From NCBI RefSeq assembly GCF_035222375.1, contig NC_085887.1, positions 595,501 to 659,500 on the forward strand: 64,000 nucleotides of DNA. Direction: 5' to 3'. This DNA is from Podospora pseudocomata. Taxonomy: Eukaryota > Ascomycota > Sordariomycetes > Sordariales > Podosporaceae. The notes beneath the pieces were generated by a model. That model saw only the letters and a program-made list of their open reading frames with translations, made no database searches and had not been told where the DNA came from. Every line of letters begins with the position of its first letter. Positions within the stretch are counted from its first letter, which is position 1. This document shows, piece after piece, positions 45,552 to 56,128 of this stretch. The translations under genes and the position numbers were made by a program.

Positions 45552-46210
45552 TATATATATTTAAATGATTTTATTCGGACAACGATATTAAATTTATATT
45601 AAAGTCTTAAAATAAGTGATATATACTTTACCGTAAGTTTAAGGAAAAATTAAAGTTTATTAAAGAAAACATACGGAAATACTGTAATATTAAAAAACTT
45701 AAAAAAGTTTACTTATATTTAAAGTTAAGTATTTTTTATATTTTACTTTTAGAACCTATATTATTAATACTTGGCTATAGATAATTCGTAAAAAACAAAA
45801 GTAAATTTTAATTATTAAAATAATTAAAAAGTTTATATTAGTAATATTAAACTGGCCTAAATAAAATTTCTTCTTTAAATTTACGGACTATATTTATAAA
45901 TTTAAATATAGAATTTCGATAAGAATCGAACCCGTACTTTTAACGTAATAATCGACGTATTACGTACTATATTATAAGATTAGTAGAAATAAAGTAATCT
46001 AAGCTTAATTAGTATTATTTACCCTAACTGTCTGGGACGGCATACGGCTACAGGGTTAGGGTTGGGACAGGAATACAGGGTCAGGGCTGAGGATGAGGGC
46101 TGCAGCCAATGGGAGCAAAGGGAAGCACAGGCCACGTGGGGTAGGGGAAGGGTGCGGGGCAGGCAAGGCAGGGCAAGGATATCTTGCAGAGCAAGCAGGG
46201 CCACACACAC
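45552..46210. other. AT-rich spacer, then GC-rich tract
   Basis: 45552-46020 is AT-rich and RIP-like. A stretch around 45640-45800 faintly recalls a gypsy reverse-transcriptase relic, but I would not call it. 46029-46210 is abruptly GC-rich with a CCAAT box and GGGGCAGG-type runs. It may be the displaced U3 of the LTR at 46560, but the ends give no proof. Confidence 0.35.
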
Positions 46211-46559
46211 TGTGACGAACCCCTATCCAGAACCTCTGAAAGGGATACTGGTTGAAGGTACTTCTGAATAATCCTGGTTCGGTGCAGCTAAACAGTGCAC
46301 AACAAGATGTCTCAATGTAAACACAAGATACCGTGAATACAAGTGTGAATTGCATACTGCGGAACTGTCTATCTACGCCAGCCAGTTCCTCCGTATATAT
46401 AGACCTTCCCAAATCGTGATCAGTCTGATCAGTGCACTGATCGCACTGATCAGTCTTCCTGTGCTGTGATTGGCTCCCCTGGGTGTTTCCCCGCTTGGCC
46501 CCTGCTCCCGTGGTTCCACAACCAATCGTTATTCCTGTCCATATACCAGGGATGTGACA
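46211..46559 (-). mobile_element. LTR, 'TGTGACGAACCCC' family, U3 type I
   Basis: From TGTGACGAACCCC to GGGATGTGACA. Read on the minus strand it has the same U3 (TGATCAG motifs) as 36531-36919 and the shared TATATATACGGAGGAAC. No target duplication is evident. It lies head to head with the next LTR. Confidence 0.88.
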
Positions 46560-46820
46560 CATTGCCAAGAGTTAATGACCCAGGACAGGATCATTGCCAA
46601 GGGTTAATGATCCAGGAGACCACGAGGTCTATATATACGGAGGAACTGGCTGGTGTAGATAGACAGTTCTGCAGTATGCAATTCACACTTGTATTCACGG
46701 TATCTTGTGTTTACATTGAGACATCTTTTTGTGCACTGTTTAGCTGCACCGAACCAGGATTATTCAGAAGTGCCTTCAACCAGTATCCCTTTCAGAGGTT
46801 CTGGATAGGGGTTCGTCACA
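46560..46820 (+). mobile_element. LTR, truncated, U3 type III, head to head with the previous LTR
   Basis: Starts in a U3 with repeated ATTGCCAAG(A/G)GTTAATGA and CCAGGA motifs, followed by TATATATACGGAGGAAC and the common R/U5 ending GGGGTTCGTCACA. Its R/U5 and that of the preceding LTR form inverted arms of about 200 bp. Confidence 0.85.
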
Positions 46821-47078
46821 TAAAGTAATCAAAAACTATTAAAGAATATCGTTTTTCTAAGGGGTAGTATTTAATATCATAGAAGTTTATTTTTATTTTT
46901 ATTATTGCCCTAATAGTTGTTTTACTGACGAAGCTGGTGCTAGTTAGGTAGCACAATTTCGCCGACTACTTAGCTTAACACCACGTGAACCAATCCAAAA
47001 GCCCAACGACGCTGCCCAACGATATCTTCTACCCTTCGCTCCCTTTCACACACAACTACTCCGGCAACAATACTTGAT

Positions 47079-48038
47079 ATGGACTTCCAGTATCACAGCA
47101 CCCTTTTTCACATCCCTTTCGAGGTTCGGGATGCTATATACTCATCTCTTTTCAGTTCTACAATACTTTCCTTTGCGACTTCAGTTCCAACCGACGATGC
47201 AAGACTCAATAAACTCCAAACGCCATTACATGCTACCGCTCTGCTTCGGACCTGCCGAAGGGCTAATGCGGAAATCTGCAAGTCATGGCTCAGTCACGTC
47301 CTGTTTTATTTCGATGATCCGATGTCGCTGCTTGACAAGCTCGCGCCTATCCCCTTGGAAGAGCTGTCCCTCATTCGATATATCTCCGTGCGTGGGGATC
47401 CTCTGCTGCTTACCTACCCGCCAAAAATACAAGTACATCACAATCTGGTTGGTGTATTGAAGCTTCTTCCCCGGCTACAGCTACGTCAGCTTACGGTTTT
47501 GGGGAGCGGTAGCGACAAGTTCCAATATCGGATGTTGGACGAGTTGATCAAGCATGGAAACGGTTGGCAGGAATTACGTTTCATTAGTCACGAGTCTGGG
47601 ATGCTTGGGTATGCTTATTATTGCCTTGATCCGACACTTTGTGACCGGTACCAACGGCGACCACAACCAGAGCATTGGCAAAGAGTGATGGAGGAGAGAG
47701 ACGGTGTACATTCTTATCCGTCAGTCTCAATTTATCGAGGAACGCGGACCGGTCATTGCGGAGCTGTCTTCAAGCCCGAAACCCGGGAGGTGATGGCGCA
47801 AAGTCACAACGGGGCACCATTTTCAGTGGATGATTACGGAACAGCGGAGGACCCAGTGTTTATCAGTGAGAGTGAACGAGGCAAGGAGCTCATGGTGGCT
47901 GTTAGAAGAGGCCAGCGAGGTGTGGACTACGAAGAAAAGACCAATAGTCCATTTCTTCCAGGTCGCGACATTCGGAGAGACTTTCCGGGCAAGACTTGGG
48001 TTGAGATCCGCGCTGCATGTACCAAGGCAGCATATTGA
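47079..48038 (+). CDS. Hypothetical protein, F-box/2EXR-like N-terminus
   Basis: Single exon, 319 residues, MDFQYHSTLFHIPFEVRDAI to TWVEIRAACTKAAY. The first ~60 residues (FHIPFEVRDAIYSSLFSS ... ALLRTCRRANAEI) resemble the short hydrophobic N-terminal domains of fungal F-box-like/2EXR proteins, where 'LPxExRxxIY' and 'LLRTCRxxxxE' blocks are typical; this is a resemblance, not an assignment. The rest (LKLLPRLQLRQLTVLGSGSD, YCLDPTLCDRYQRRPQPEHW) is unfamiliar. No signal peptide or membrane segment. Composition is balanced and the frame is clean, unlike the surrounding repeats, so it is probably a real gene. Transposon blocks lie on both sides. Confidence 0.75.
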   Translation: MDFQYHSTLFHIPFEVRDAIYSSLFSSTILSFATSVPTDDARLNKLQTPLHATALLRTCRRANAEICKSWLSHVLFYFDDPMSLLDKLAPIPLEELSLIRYISVRGDPLLLTYPPKIQVHHNLVGVLKLLPRLQLRQLTVLGSGSDKFQYRMLDELIKHGNGWQELRFISHESGMLGYAYYCLDPTLCDRYQRRPQPEHWQRVMEERDGVHSYPSVSIYRGTRTGHCGAVFKPETREVMAQSHNGAPFSVDDYGTAEDPVFISESERGKELMVAVRRGQRGVDYEEKTNSPFLPGRDIRRDFPGKTWVEIRAACTKAAY

Positions 48039-48260
48039 TAGTCGGACGGCCTCCCACTTGAAAACAGCCTCGATCTCTACCTGGGCATTGATGAACTCAT
48101 CTGAGCTTCGCGTTGTACCTATACTCTAACAATCAGAGCACCACTATTAGAAACACCCTTGAACTCTCTAGGACCACGAGCTCTTATCTGTATCTGTTGA
48201 ATATTACAACATCGGGGCCAGATGGTCATATCGCACTCTCTAACCACGCTTCTAGCGGGC

Positions 48261-49385
48261 TTAGGCTGCCTCGACTTCGAGGATACTCTTGACGGACTGT
48301 ATAGGCCTCCAGATTTCGACAATGTTGAGCCCAGCGCTGGCTACCAACTTACGTCACTCTTTCTTGGACCGCTCAGCCGCGGCAAGACATGCCATCATGG
48401 TAAGATCGGATACAGTAACCCTTGAAGGCGGCTTCACGCTGCTCACCAAACTTTCATGTATCAGCAGTCTCGGATAGCCTTTCCTCGCAGCAGGTGCCAA
48501 AGTCTGCAAGATCTTCTTGGCCGTCTCAGCTGGTTAGCCATGCAACAATTTGTCCCTGAAATAAAATCGGGCGCCCCTTTGATTTTGGCAGCTGTGGAGT
48601 GAAGAAATTGTGTAGCTGTAACTGGATGACGGGACCGACATTCACTCCATTGAGGGTACCGAGTAAATCTTGAAGGGCCAGACAGCCAGGGGCAGTCTCT
48701 GAATGCCGGGCCAGAAACTTCTTCGTCTCATGACCTTGACACCGCCGATATTTATAACAAGCGGGCGAATCTTGTCGTTGTCGATCAGTGAAGGAAGGGC
48801 GAGGATGGTGTCGAAAGGGTGTATATAGACCCAGGGCGTCGGGTTGTATTTGGGGTGGCACTCCAGAGCATCGTTGAAATCTGATGTCAGGGGCGTACTT
48901 GTCCATACATGCCAGCAAATGAAAGATCCTCAACCAGAGCCTTTGCCCACGGGGTTCGCGCATATGTATATTGTGCAACTTATCTGATCAGTGACTGGCC
49001 GGATATGTATGGCACGCATCATGCGCCCTACAAGTTCATCACTCCAACATCAATGTCCGTGTTCCGTATCACACTTTTAAGCGAAAGGGAAATGCGAATG
49101 AGAAGCTCATCGGCACCCGCGAGTTGAGCCAATTTGGAGCATGTTATGGGGGCTCCTTCACGCTCGGCCGCCCATTTTGTAAACACGCCAGCGTCGATGA
49201 GGATTTTTACTGCAGTGTTGATGCTGGGGATGACCCAGTTTTGGTCCCAGGCGATGTCCCAAGGACATTGAATCCTCCGCAGGGCTTCGGAACGCTGCAT
49301 CTCTCGCACGCATTATTTCGGTGTTCGAGAAGTACGTGGCGTCAACGCACTCAAGGCTGGCCAGGAGCTGGTCTGTTGGTATCAT
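48261..49385 (-). pseudogene. O-methyltransferase (fungal secondary-metabolite type) pseudogene
   Basis: Fragments in different frames follow the order of a fungal SAM-dependent O-methyltransferase. 49309-49030 gives the N-terminal dimerisation/helix region (CPWDIAWDQNWVIPSINTAV, KLAQLAGADELLIRISLSL). 48978-48560 gives remnants of the middle (TPFRHHPRPSFTD area in mixed frames). 48590-48261 gives the C-terminal catalytic end: RFYFRDKLLHG, a stop where Trp is expected, PAETAKKILQTLAPAARKGY, RLLIHESLV, then RVTVSDLTMMACLAAAERS, another stop, and SAGLNIVEIWRP. At least two stops and several frame changes, so not functional. The start is uncertain (candidate ATG at 49385). Confidence 0.8.
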
Positions 49386-50733
49386 ATTGTGCTGTCGGTA
49401 AAATGTTATCTCATTTGAGGTTGTCGCCGAGTGGTAGATTGGCACGGGGCCGTGTGTATTTATCATCAACCTCACTTTCCCACTCATTCCGATACCGCCA
49501 CGCGGCCCCATGTGCGGATATCTGTGGTTAGAATGATATGAAAAGTCCAGGGATAAGCTCAAAAAGACTGCTGCACAATACAAGTAGTTCGTCATGGCCC
49601 CTGGTCATAGGCTTTCTTTGTGGCCCACCTGACCACTTTTATGTTGAGTACACATTGGTACAACAGCGATATCCATCCCTTGCTAAGCACTGTTGTCAAG
49701 CTTCCCGTGTAGGCTCGAATCGGGATAATAGGCGAGCAAAACAGCGCCAAGTACCAACGGAGTATCGAAAGTTGTATAATCTTGTTGATGACCTGGGGCA
49801 CCATTTTGATCCCGCCTGCGGTGGGCTCAGGTGAATATCATTCTGAGATCCAGATGTCCTCCCCACGCATAGCGCTCAACGTGGGTGGATATTGAGTGAG
49901 GGATCACACGAGTACACTAAGAGGTTTCAGTACATGGCTTGTGTGATGTTGGGGACTGGGGAATGTAGTTTGCTAATTGAGCATGCTGCGCAGCGTCTGC
50001 GGTGACTTTCATAGCCCGGTTCAATCTTATCCACTCGGTCTCTCAGGGATGCGCAGTGTCCACGAACAGGGACACTTGACTGAGTATGAAGAATTCGTTC
50101 CAGCACATAGCCAGGTCTCCCGTCAACAGTGACGTCGGGTAAGATCTCGCGACTAAGATAGATAGCCTTGGAGGAGCGACCTGGAAGTCAGAGGATCCAC
50201 AGTATGATGGGTGTGTCCGTTGCTTCCCACCCTCTGGGCGGGATCATACCGCAAGGGCATGCTGGTAGTTTACAGACCAAAAGTGACAAAAAGGAACAAT
50301 TAAAAACCCACAGTTTGCAGTTTCCAGTTGTCTGTTTCATTTTAGCTTCGACAGTGGGTGGGGCCTTGTTTGGGTTCCCCCCACCATACTCCGTTGCTCC
50401 TCTCGCTCTGCCCCCCCTCTTCAAGCCTCTCTTCATCTCTCTTCAACACTGTCTACATTTTCCTTAACCCCTCCACTCAATCTTCGCAACTAACCTGCTA
50501 TGTGGGGTCTCGAGCTGCCACCGAAGTGTTGTGTAGTCTGTAACGTGTGTGTCAATGTGTCACGTTTATTAGCCGAAGGCCATCGCTACGTAGTAGTAAC
50601 GACCCTGTAAAAAATTATTTAGGGATAGGTATAAGCCGACTTGTAATAATAGTTAGGAGTATTTCACTATAATCTTGAATTTTGGTTTAACTTATTTAGT
50701 AGTATATTATACTATTGAAGCCAAAATCTATTA
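49386..50733. other. Unique, non-repetitive region with no clear gene
   Basis: Normal base composition to about 50570, then AT-rich. A pyrimidine-rich tract (50380-50490) followed by an ATG at 50501 with only 35 codons looks like a promoter and leader whose gene has been lost or displaced, possibly by the transposon insertions starting at 50734. Other frames have no recognisable motifs. Confidence 0.4.
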
Positions 50734-50768
50734 ACGTGCGTGATAAGCGAGCTGACCGGATAAGCGAG

Positions 50769-51212
50769 TGTTACAACCTGCACCAGAAATGGATACAGAC
50801 TGCAAGGCAGTACGCCAGAGGTGAATATGACAGGATAATCGAAGGTTGTGGCAAGCGTCTCAGACACGGGTTCACTGTCAACAACAGGTTGTTCTAACAA
50901 AGAGCTACTGAAAGTAGATTGTAGACAAATGAACTTGAATTGCTTGCATGAGGAATCAGATTCCTCGACACGGGGAGCGCCCGGCGCTCCCCCCTATTTA
51001 TGTGAATCTATCTACATATGTTTCTGAGGTATCCTTGTACCTTGCTCAGTGTGCTTGTATTGCTTGCTTTTGGTCGCGGCCAACAGACCATGGCCACCGC
51101 TAACAGACCATGGCCACCGCTAACAGACCATGGCCACCGCTAACAGACCTTTCTTTCTGACAGGTACCACCCAGTGGTTCCTGTACAGTGGTATTACGCC
51201 CGGGGTGTAACA
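50769..51212 (-). repeat. gypsy-1 3' LTR (leftmost on plus strand)
   Basis: TGTTACAACC to GGGGTGTAACA. Contains three and a part tandem copies of AACAGACCATGGCCACCGCT in U3, ATAAATAGG, and the GGGGAGCGCCCGGCGCTCCC hairpin. Confidence 0.96.
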
Positions 51213-51229
51213 CGTTTCCTCTCCTCCCT
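51213..51229 (-). promoter_or_regulatory. gypsy-1 polypurine tract
   Basis: On the minus strand GGGAGGAGAGGAAACG adjoins the 3' LTR, as expected for the plus-strand primer. Confidence 0.7.
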
Positions 51230-51306
51230 GGTCTTCGCCTCGAAGACCCTTGACGCTAGGAAATTGTCGTTGTGACTGTAAGTTCTCCCTTTCATCCTTT
51301 TCCAAA

Positions 51307-51757
51307 ATGTCTGCTAACAGGGTGCAGAAGAATTATCAAAAAACTCAAAGAAAGAAGTCGTAACCGCGATCTTCAATTGTAAGGTGAGAAGCGGCGCTTA
51401 GACCGGGAGAAGGAAGAGACGCTTTCGAAGCTCCTTCGTCTGGAGGCTCAGTCTCGCGCACTGCAGTTGAAGGCGGGTGAGGCATTTTCTCGGGAATACA
51501 CTCTGTTGCGGGAAGAGGAAGCAGGGGAGCAGGCGGAGGTTGCTAATCCTGCTGTTACTCGGGAATCGGAGTTCCCAGTCGCAGAGGTCGATCGTTCCCT
51601 GTTGTCCTTTGGGGACGCTGGTAACCTTGATTTCTCGGGTGTCGACTGGTCGTCGTTGGATCCAAATCTTTTATCCCAGGTCGGTCTGGGTTCTGTCGGT
51701 GAAACTGCTGGAGCTTCTCCGGGCAGTCCAGGAAGTCGACAGGTTCCCACGAATTAG
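51307..51757 (+). pseudogene. Antisense gene at the 3' end of gypsy-1, degenerate
   Basis: Runs opposite to pol. It starts MSANRVQKNYQKTQRKK at 51307, shifts frame near 51355-51360, has a TAA at 51380-51382, then a long clean stretch: a charged coiled coil (KRRLDREKEETLSKLLRLEA, 51389 on), LLREEEAGEQAEVANP, and an acidic/hydrophobic tail (FGDAGNLDFSGVDWSSLDPN, LLSQVGLGSVGETAG) ending at 51757. The composition is that of a real protein, with a basic start, helical middle and acidic end. I recall similar antisense 'hypothetical proteins' at the 3' ends of fungal gypsy elements. It overlaps the last ~200 bp of pol on the other strand. Function unknown; one frameshift and one stop here. Confidence 0.65.
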
Positions 51758-54700
51758 ACTCTGGTCCGTAATCTAACCATTTGACGAGATATTGGAGTTC
51801 GTTATTGCTGATTCGTGAATCCAGGATATCCTCGACGTCAAATTCTTCTTCGTCGTCGACCACCTCGAGCCGTGTCTCGAGTTTTGCTTTCTTTGGGGCT
51901 GGTTCAAGGAGAGAAATATGGAATACTTTCGTTCGTACTCGCATGGAATCGGGAAGGGATAATTCGTAGTTAGATGTTGAGATCTTTTTCTTGATCTTGA
52001 ATGGCCCGATCTTCTTGAAATCCAGTTTCTTGCTTGGTCGTTTCGTGTGAAGATTGCGTGTGAGAAGAAACACTTTATCTCCCTCCTCGAGGGGAGGTCC
52101 CTCGACCCTATGTTTGTCGTAGTGGGTGCGCATTCGTTCCCTGACAACTTCGAGTGTTTCTTTCAACATGTTGTGCATCTCCTGCAATCGTCCTGCGTGG
52201 ATCGCTGCACGTGGTACCTCTGCTGTTGGTCCCTGTCGTAACTCGGGTTGGAATCCGTAGTTGGCAAAGAATGGTGAGACGTTCGTTGTCTCTGTGTTGC
52301 TCGAGTTGTATGCTAACTGAGCGGTTGGTAACAGGTCAACCCAGTTGTCCTGTTCGAAGTTGATGTAGCACCGAAGGTATTGTTCAATGACTTGGTTGAG
52401 TCGTTCGGTCTGTCCATCTGTCTGGGGGTGGAACGCTGTCGAGAGTTTTGACTTGACGTCTAGTCGTTTCATCAGGGCTTGCCAAAACTTAGAGGTGAAG
52501 AGTTTGTCTCTGTCCGAAGTGATGTCATCTGGCAGTCCATGTTGGCTCACGATGTTCCGTTCGAATAGGTAGGCGAGCTGTTCTGCCGTAGTGGTTTCTC
52601 TGAAAGGAATGAAGTATGCCCACTTGGTGAGTCTGTCAACCACTACCCAGATGGCGTCGTACTTGGTGTTGGTTCCATCTGGTACCGTTGAGCTGGGGAG
52701 TTTGGTGATGAAGTCCATGGAGATGGATCCCCACGCTCGTTCTGCTGTGGGAAGGGGTTCGAGAAGTCCGTAGGGTTTGTGTCTTGCTGCTTTGCTCTTG
52801 ATACATATCTCACATTCTCTTACCGCTTCTTCCACGATCCTTTTCATTCCTGGAAATGCGTAGTGCTGTTGTACGCGTTCGAGCGTTTTTCTGATACCTG
52901 GGTGTCCTCCGAGTTTGTCGCTGTGGAGTTTCGTGACACACGCTCGTCTCTTGTCTGCTGGTACGTAGGCCTTGTCGTTGTACCATACTGGGTCGTTGTC
53001 GTCGGGCCCGGCCCGTAGACCTAGTTCCTGTATCTCATCCTCATCGACGTCTTGTCGTTTGGCTTGGAACTCGTAATCTTCCCATTTCGTGTGATAGGTT
53101 CTTGTGCAGTCTTCCCAGATCTGGATGGCGTGTTCCAGTGTTCCGTCTTTTTCTTTAAAGAGGGGGGCTGCATCGATCTTTTCGTTACCCTTGTGGTCTG
53201 GTCTTCTGCTGAGCGCGTCTGCTCTAGCGTTCTCTTTTCCTTTGACATAGTGGATGCGGAAGTTGAAGGGGGCAAGGAATTCTGCCCATCGTACTTGTCT
53301 TGGACTTAGTTCCTTCGTGACGAAGTACTTCAAATTCCGGTGGTCTGTGAATACATCCACTGGTTCCTCAGTCCCACTGAGATATGGTCTCCATTCGTCA
53401 AATGCCTCGATGATGGCCATGAGTTCCTTGTCGTGGATTGGGTAGTTGAGTGCTGGTCCAGAAATCTTTTTGAGACAAATCCTACCGGGTGTCGGCCGTC
53501 GTTAAAGTATTGATAGAGCTCTGCTCCAATAGCAAAGTCTGACGCATCGGTCTCGACATAGAATGGTCTGCTGAAGTCTGGCATTCGTAGTACGGGTTCG
53601 CTGCTGATAGCGTCCTTGAGTTGGTCGAAGGCGTCTTGTTGTTGTTGTTTCCACTTAAATGGTGTTCCTTCGCCGGTCAACTCGTGCAACGGTTTTGCAA
53701 TTTTCCCAAATCCTTTGATGAATGATCTGTAGAAGTTGATGAATCCAATGAACATCCTAACTTCCTTCTGGTTTGTTGGTGTCGGCCAGTCCCGGACTGC
53801 CGTGATCTTAGCTGGTTCCATGCGGATCTCTCCTGGTGTAATTTCGAATCCCAAAAGACTGTCTTCTGCACGTGGAATTCGCTTTTCGTGGGTTCACCGA
53901 GAGTCCTGCATCCTGCAGTGTTTGTAAGATCTGTCGTACGTGCTGTCTGTGTTCTTTGAGGGTCTTCGAATAGATCAAGATGTCGTCTAGGTATACAAAG
54001 GCGAATCGATCCAGATATGGGCGCAGGGTGTGGTCAATCATGCTTTGGAATGTCGCAGGGGCGTTAGTGAGTCCAAATGGCATGACTTGGTACTCAAAGT
54101 GTCCGTAGCGAGTCCTGAAAGCTGTTTTCCATTCATCCCCTTCCTTAATCCGGATGTGGCCAAAGGCCATCGGAAGATCCAGTCGACTGAACCATTGGGC
54201 GCCTGCCAGTCGGTCCTTCATCTCCTGATAAGCGGCAGCGGATACCTATTCTTGATCGTTTCCTCGTTGAGTTGTCGATAATCGACCACAAGCCTTAAAT
54301 CTGTCGTTCCTTTCTTAGGCACGAATAAAATGGGGTAAGCTGCTTCGCTTTGTGATTCTCTGATAAACCCCTTTGGTAGGTTCTCCTTGATGTACTCTTG
54401 TAAGGCTTTGTCCTGTCGTGGACCTAGGTGATATGCTTTGTGGTATCGTAACTTTGCTCCTTCCTTCAATCGGATCTCGTGGTCGAAAGAGGTTCTCTTG
54501 GGGAGCTCGTCCTTCATCTTGTGTCTGAAGACTGTAAAACTGTGGTATTCTTTCGGAATGTTGCTGAGGTCCTCCTTTTCCTTGGGAGGCTTGTGCCTCG
54601 AGTCGTCACTCAGGTCTTCCTCTAGCTTCTCTGGTCTGACATACATCACCCAACCTTCTGGTTCTCTGGTGTGCGAGGGTCCTTCCTTGGTACTTCCTCT

Positions 54701-56128
54701 GTCAGTTGACATCGGCTCGTCGTGGCTCGTATGTCTCGTATGCTCGCAGGGGCTCTCTTGTCCCTCTGGGCACCTGGGAGCTCTATCCAGTTCAGCTCTG
54801 TTCACCCGTCTGGTGTCAAGCCTGGAGTTGAGATGGCCATTCTCCCAGTCTATATCCGGGTTGTACTTCTTCAACCACGGATGTCCCAAGATCATGTCAC
54901 ACTTGGGTCCGGTTGGCAGGATATCGAAGTCCACTTCCTGCGGGTCGTCGTCCACCGTGATCAAGAGTGTCGTTTCCCGTGAACTGATTCCTCCATCATA
55001 ACTGGCCGTTTGCCCTTCGTAGGTCCTCATTCTGTATGGTGTTTTCTTCATGACCCACGGCATCCTCGTCTTGTTCACGAACGAGGGGTTGACGATGTTG
55101 ATCGAACTCCCTGAGTCGATCACTGCAACTGCTCGATACTCCTTTCCTTTGGAGTTTGTCCATCGAACTACTACTGTCAGGGCACTTTGGTTTCCTAACA
55201 CTGTGGCTCCGGCAACTGTCTCGTAGTGCCACCATGGAGGTCTTTTCTTGGATCCGGCTCGCGGCCTCCTGATGCGAGTTGTGATCCGTCGTCGTGGAAT
55301 TAGTTTGTTCCACTGGGGCCTGGGGAGGCCGTTGGCCGTTCCCGTACGTGGGACTCTGGTAAAATCGGATGGTCCCGAACATTGTCTTTCCCACGCTTTC
55401 TGTCGTAAGTGGTAGTCGCTTGCCAAATTCACGGCGTCTGACTCCAGTCCTGATTCTCTAGTGGTGTAATAGAACATCTCGTGTCGCTCGAGGTACTGTT
55501 GTTCTAGTCGTCTGCGGAAATCGGGTCCCAAATACTCGTTGGCGAGTTCTTCCAATGTTCCGTATTCTCCATAGGCATCATATGGGAGGTCTCTTCCTGG
55601 GTACCCCTTTGACCGAGTGACTTTCTTGTTGGCCTTCTTCCTGACCCTTGCTTGGCTCTTCTGTCGGTGCCAGTCTCTTGCCTTTGCGCGGCGGTGACGG
55701 GCGCACCAAACGTGTTCACAGTCCTCGAGATCCAAAGCATCCTTGTCCCAACATCCTGTGGGGACCATGTTTTCCACAACAAGTGTGTATTTTCCTTCCG
55801 TTGTTGTGGTATAATTCCAATCCTCCTCCGATCCTGCCTTGTGTACTTGCAAGATGGGGTCGTTATCTCGTCTGGAAGGGAATACCTCGTGGTAAACCTT
55901 GAATCGATAATGGACTCTGCAGTAGTCGTAAATGCAGTCAAACCATGCAACTGAGTCGTGTAGTTCGTGGCAGGGTATAGCAAGAGGTACGTCGTCTGGG
56001 TGAGGTTCTGCCTTGGTGTGCTCGGTGGGGTGTCTTCCCCGTAGACCACTGGTCGTCCTGGTCTCTCGAAACGCTCGTTCCAGTCCTTGGCTGTCACCCA
56101 CCAGTCTGCATTGTTGCTCATGTCCCAA
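51555..56128 (-). pseudogene. gypsy-1 Pol polyprotein (protease, RT, RNase H, integrase, chromodomain)
   Basis: From 56128 one frame of 636 residues reaches the protease ([14 protein letters not shown], then DMILGHPWL) and the start of RT ([20 protein letters not shown]). GG instead of GGG at about 54227 breaks the frame. RT continues with [29 protein letters not shown] and the active site [11 protein letters not shown]. Contracted A and T runs near 53850-53890 and an A run at about 53475 break it again. The last frame (53420-51555) holds RNase H end (VFTDHRNLKYF), integrase zinc finger (HPGIRKTLER...CEICIKSK), catalytic D-D-E (SMDFITKL, DRDKLFTSKF, TERLNQVIEQYL) and a chromodomain (YLVKWLDYGPESNSWEPVDF), which defines a chromovirus. 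All breaks are one-base homopolymer contractions. Confidence 0.95.

Noticed and set aside
45640-45800. Possible gypsy reverse-transcriptase relic
   Set aside because: A few residues recall F-I-x-E-N-x-R-K-G-Y and N-K-x-K-F-P-L-P, but the frame must be shifted several times; too weak to call.
45905-45985. tRNA-like sequence on the minus strand (GGGTTCGATTC box with a plausible T arm)
   Set aside because: Acceptor, D and anticodon stems do not pair without many changes. At best a RIP-mutated tRNA relic, so not annotated.
46211-46820. Single transposon with 200-bp terminal inverted repeats
   Set aside because: Each half matches a known LTR in this window, and no target duplication surrounds the whole; two LTRs head to head explain it better.
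50501-50608. 35-codon frame after a pyrimidine-rich leader
   Set aside because: Too short and without motifs; kept only as a possible lost gene start in the region description.
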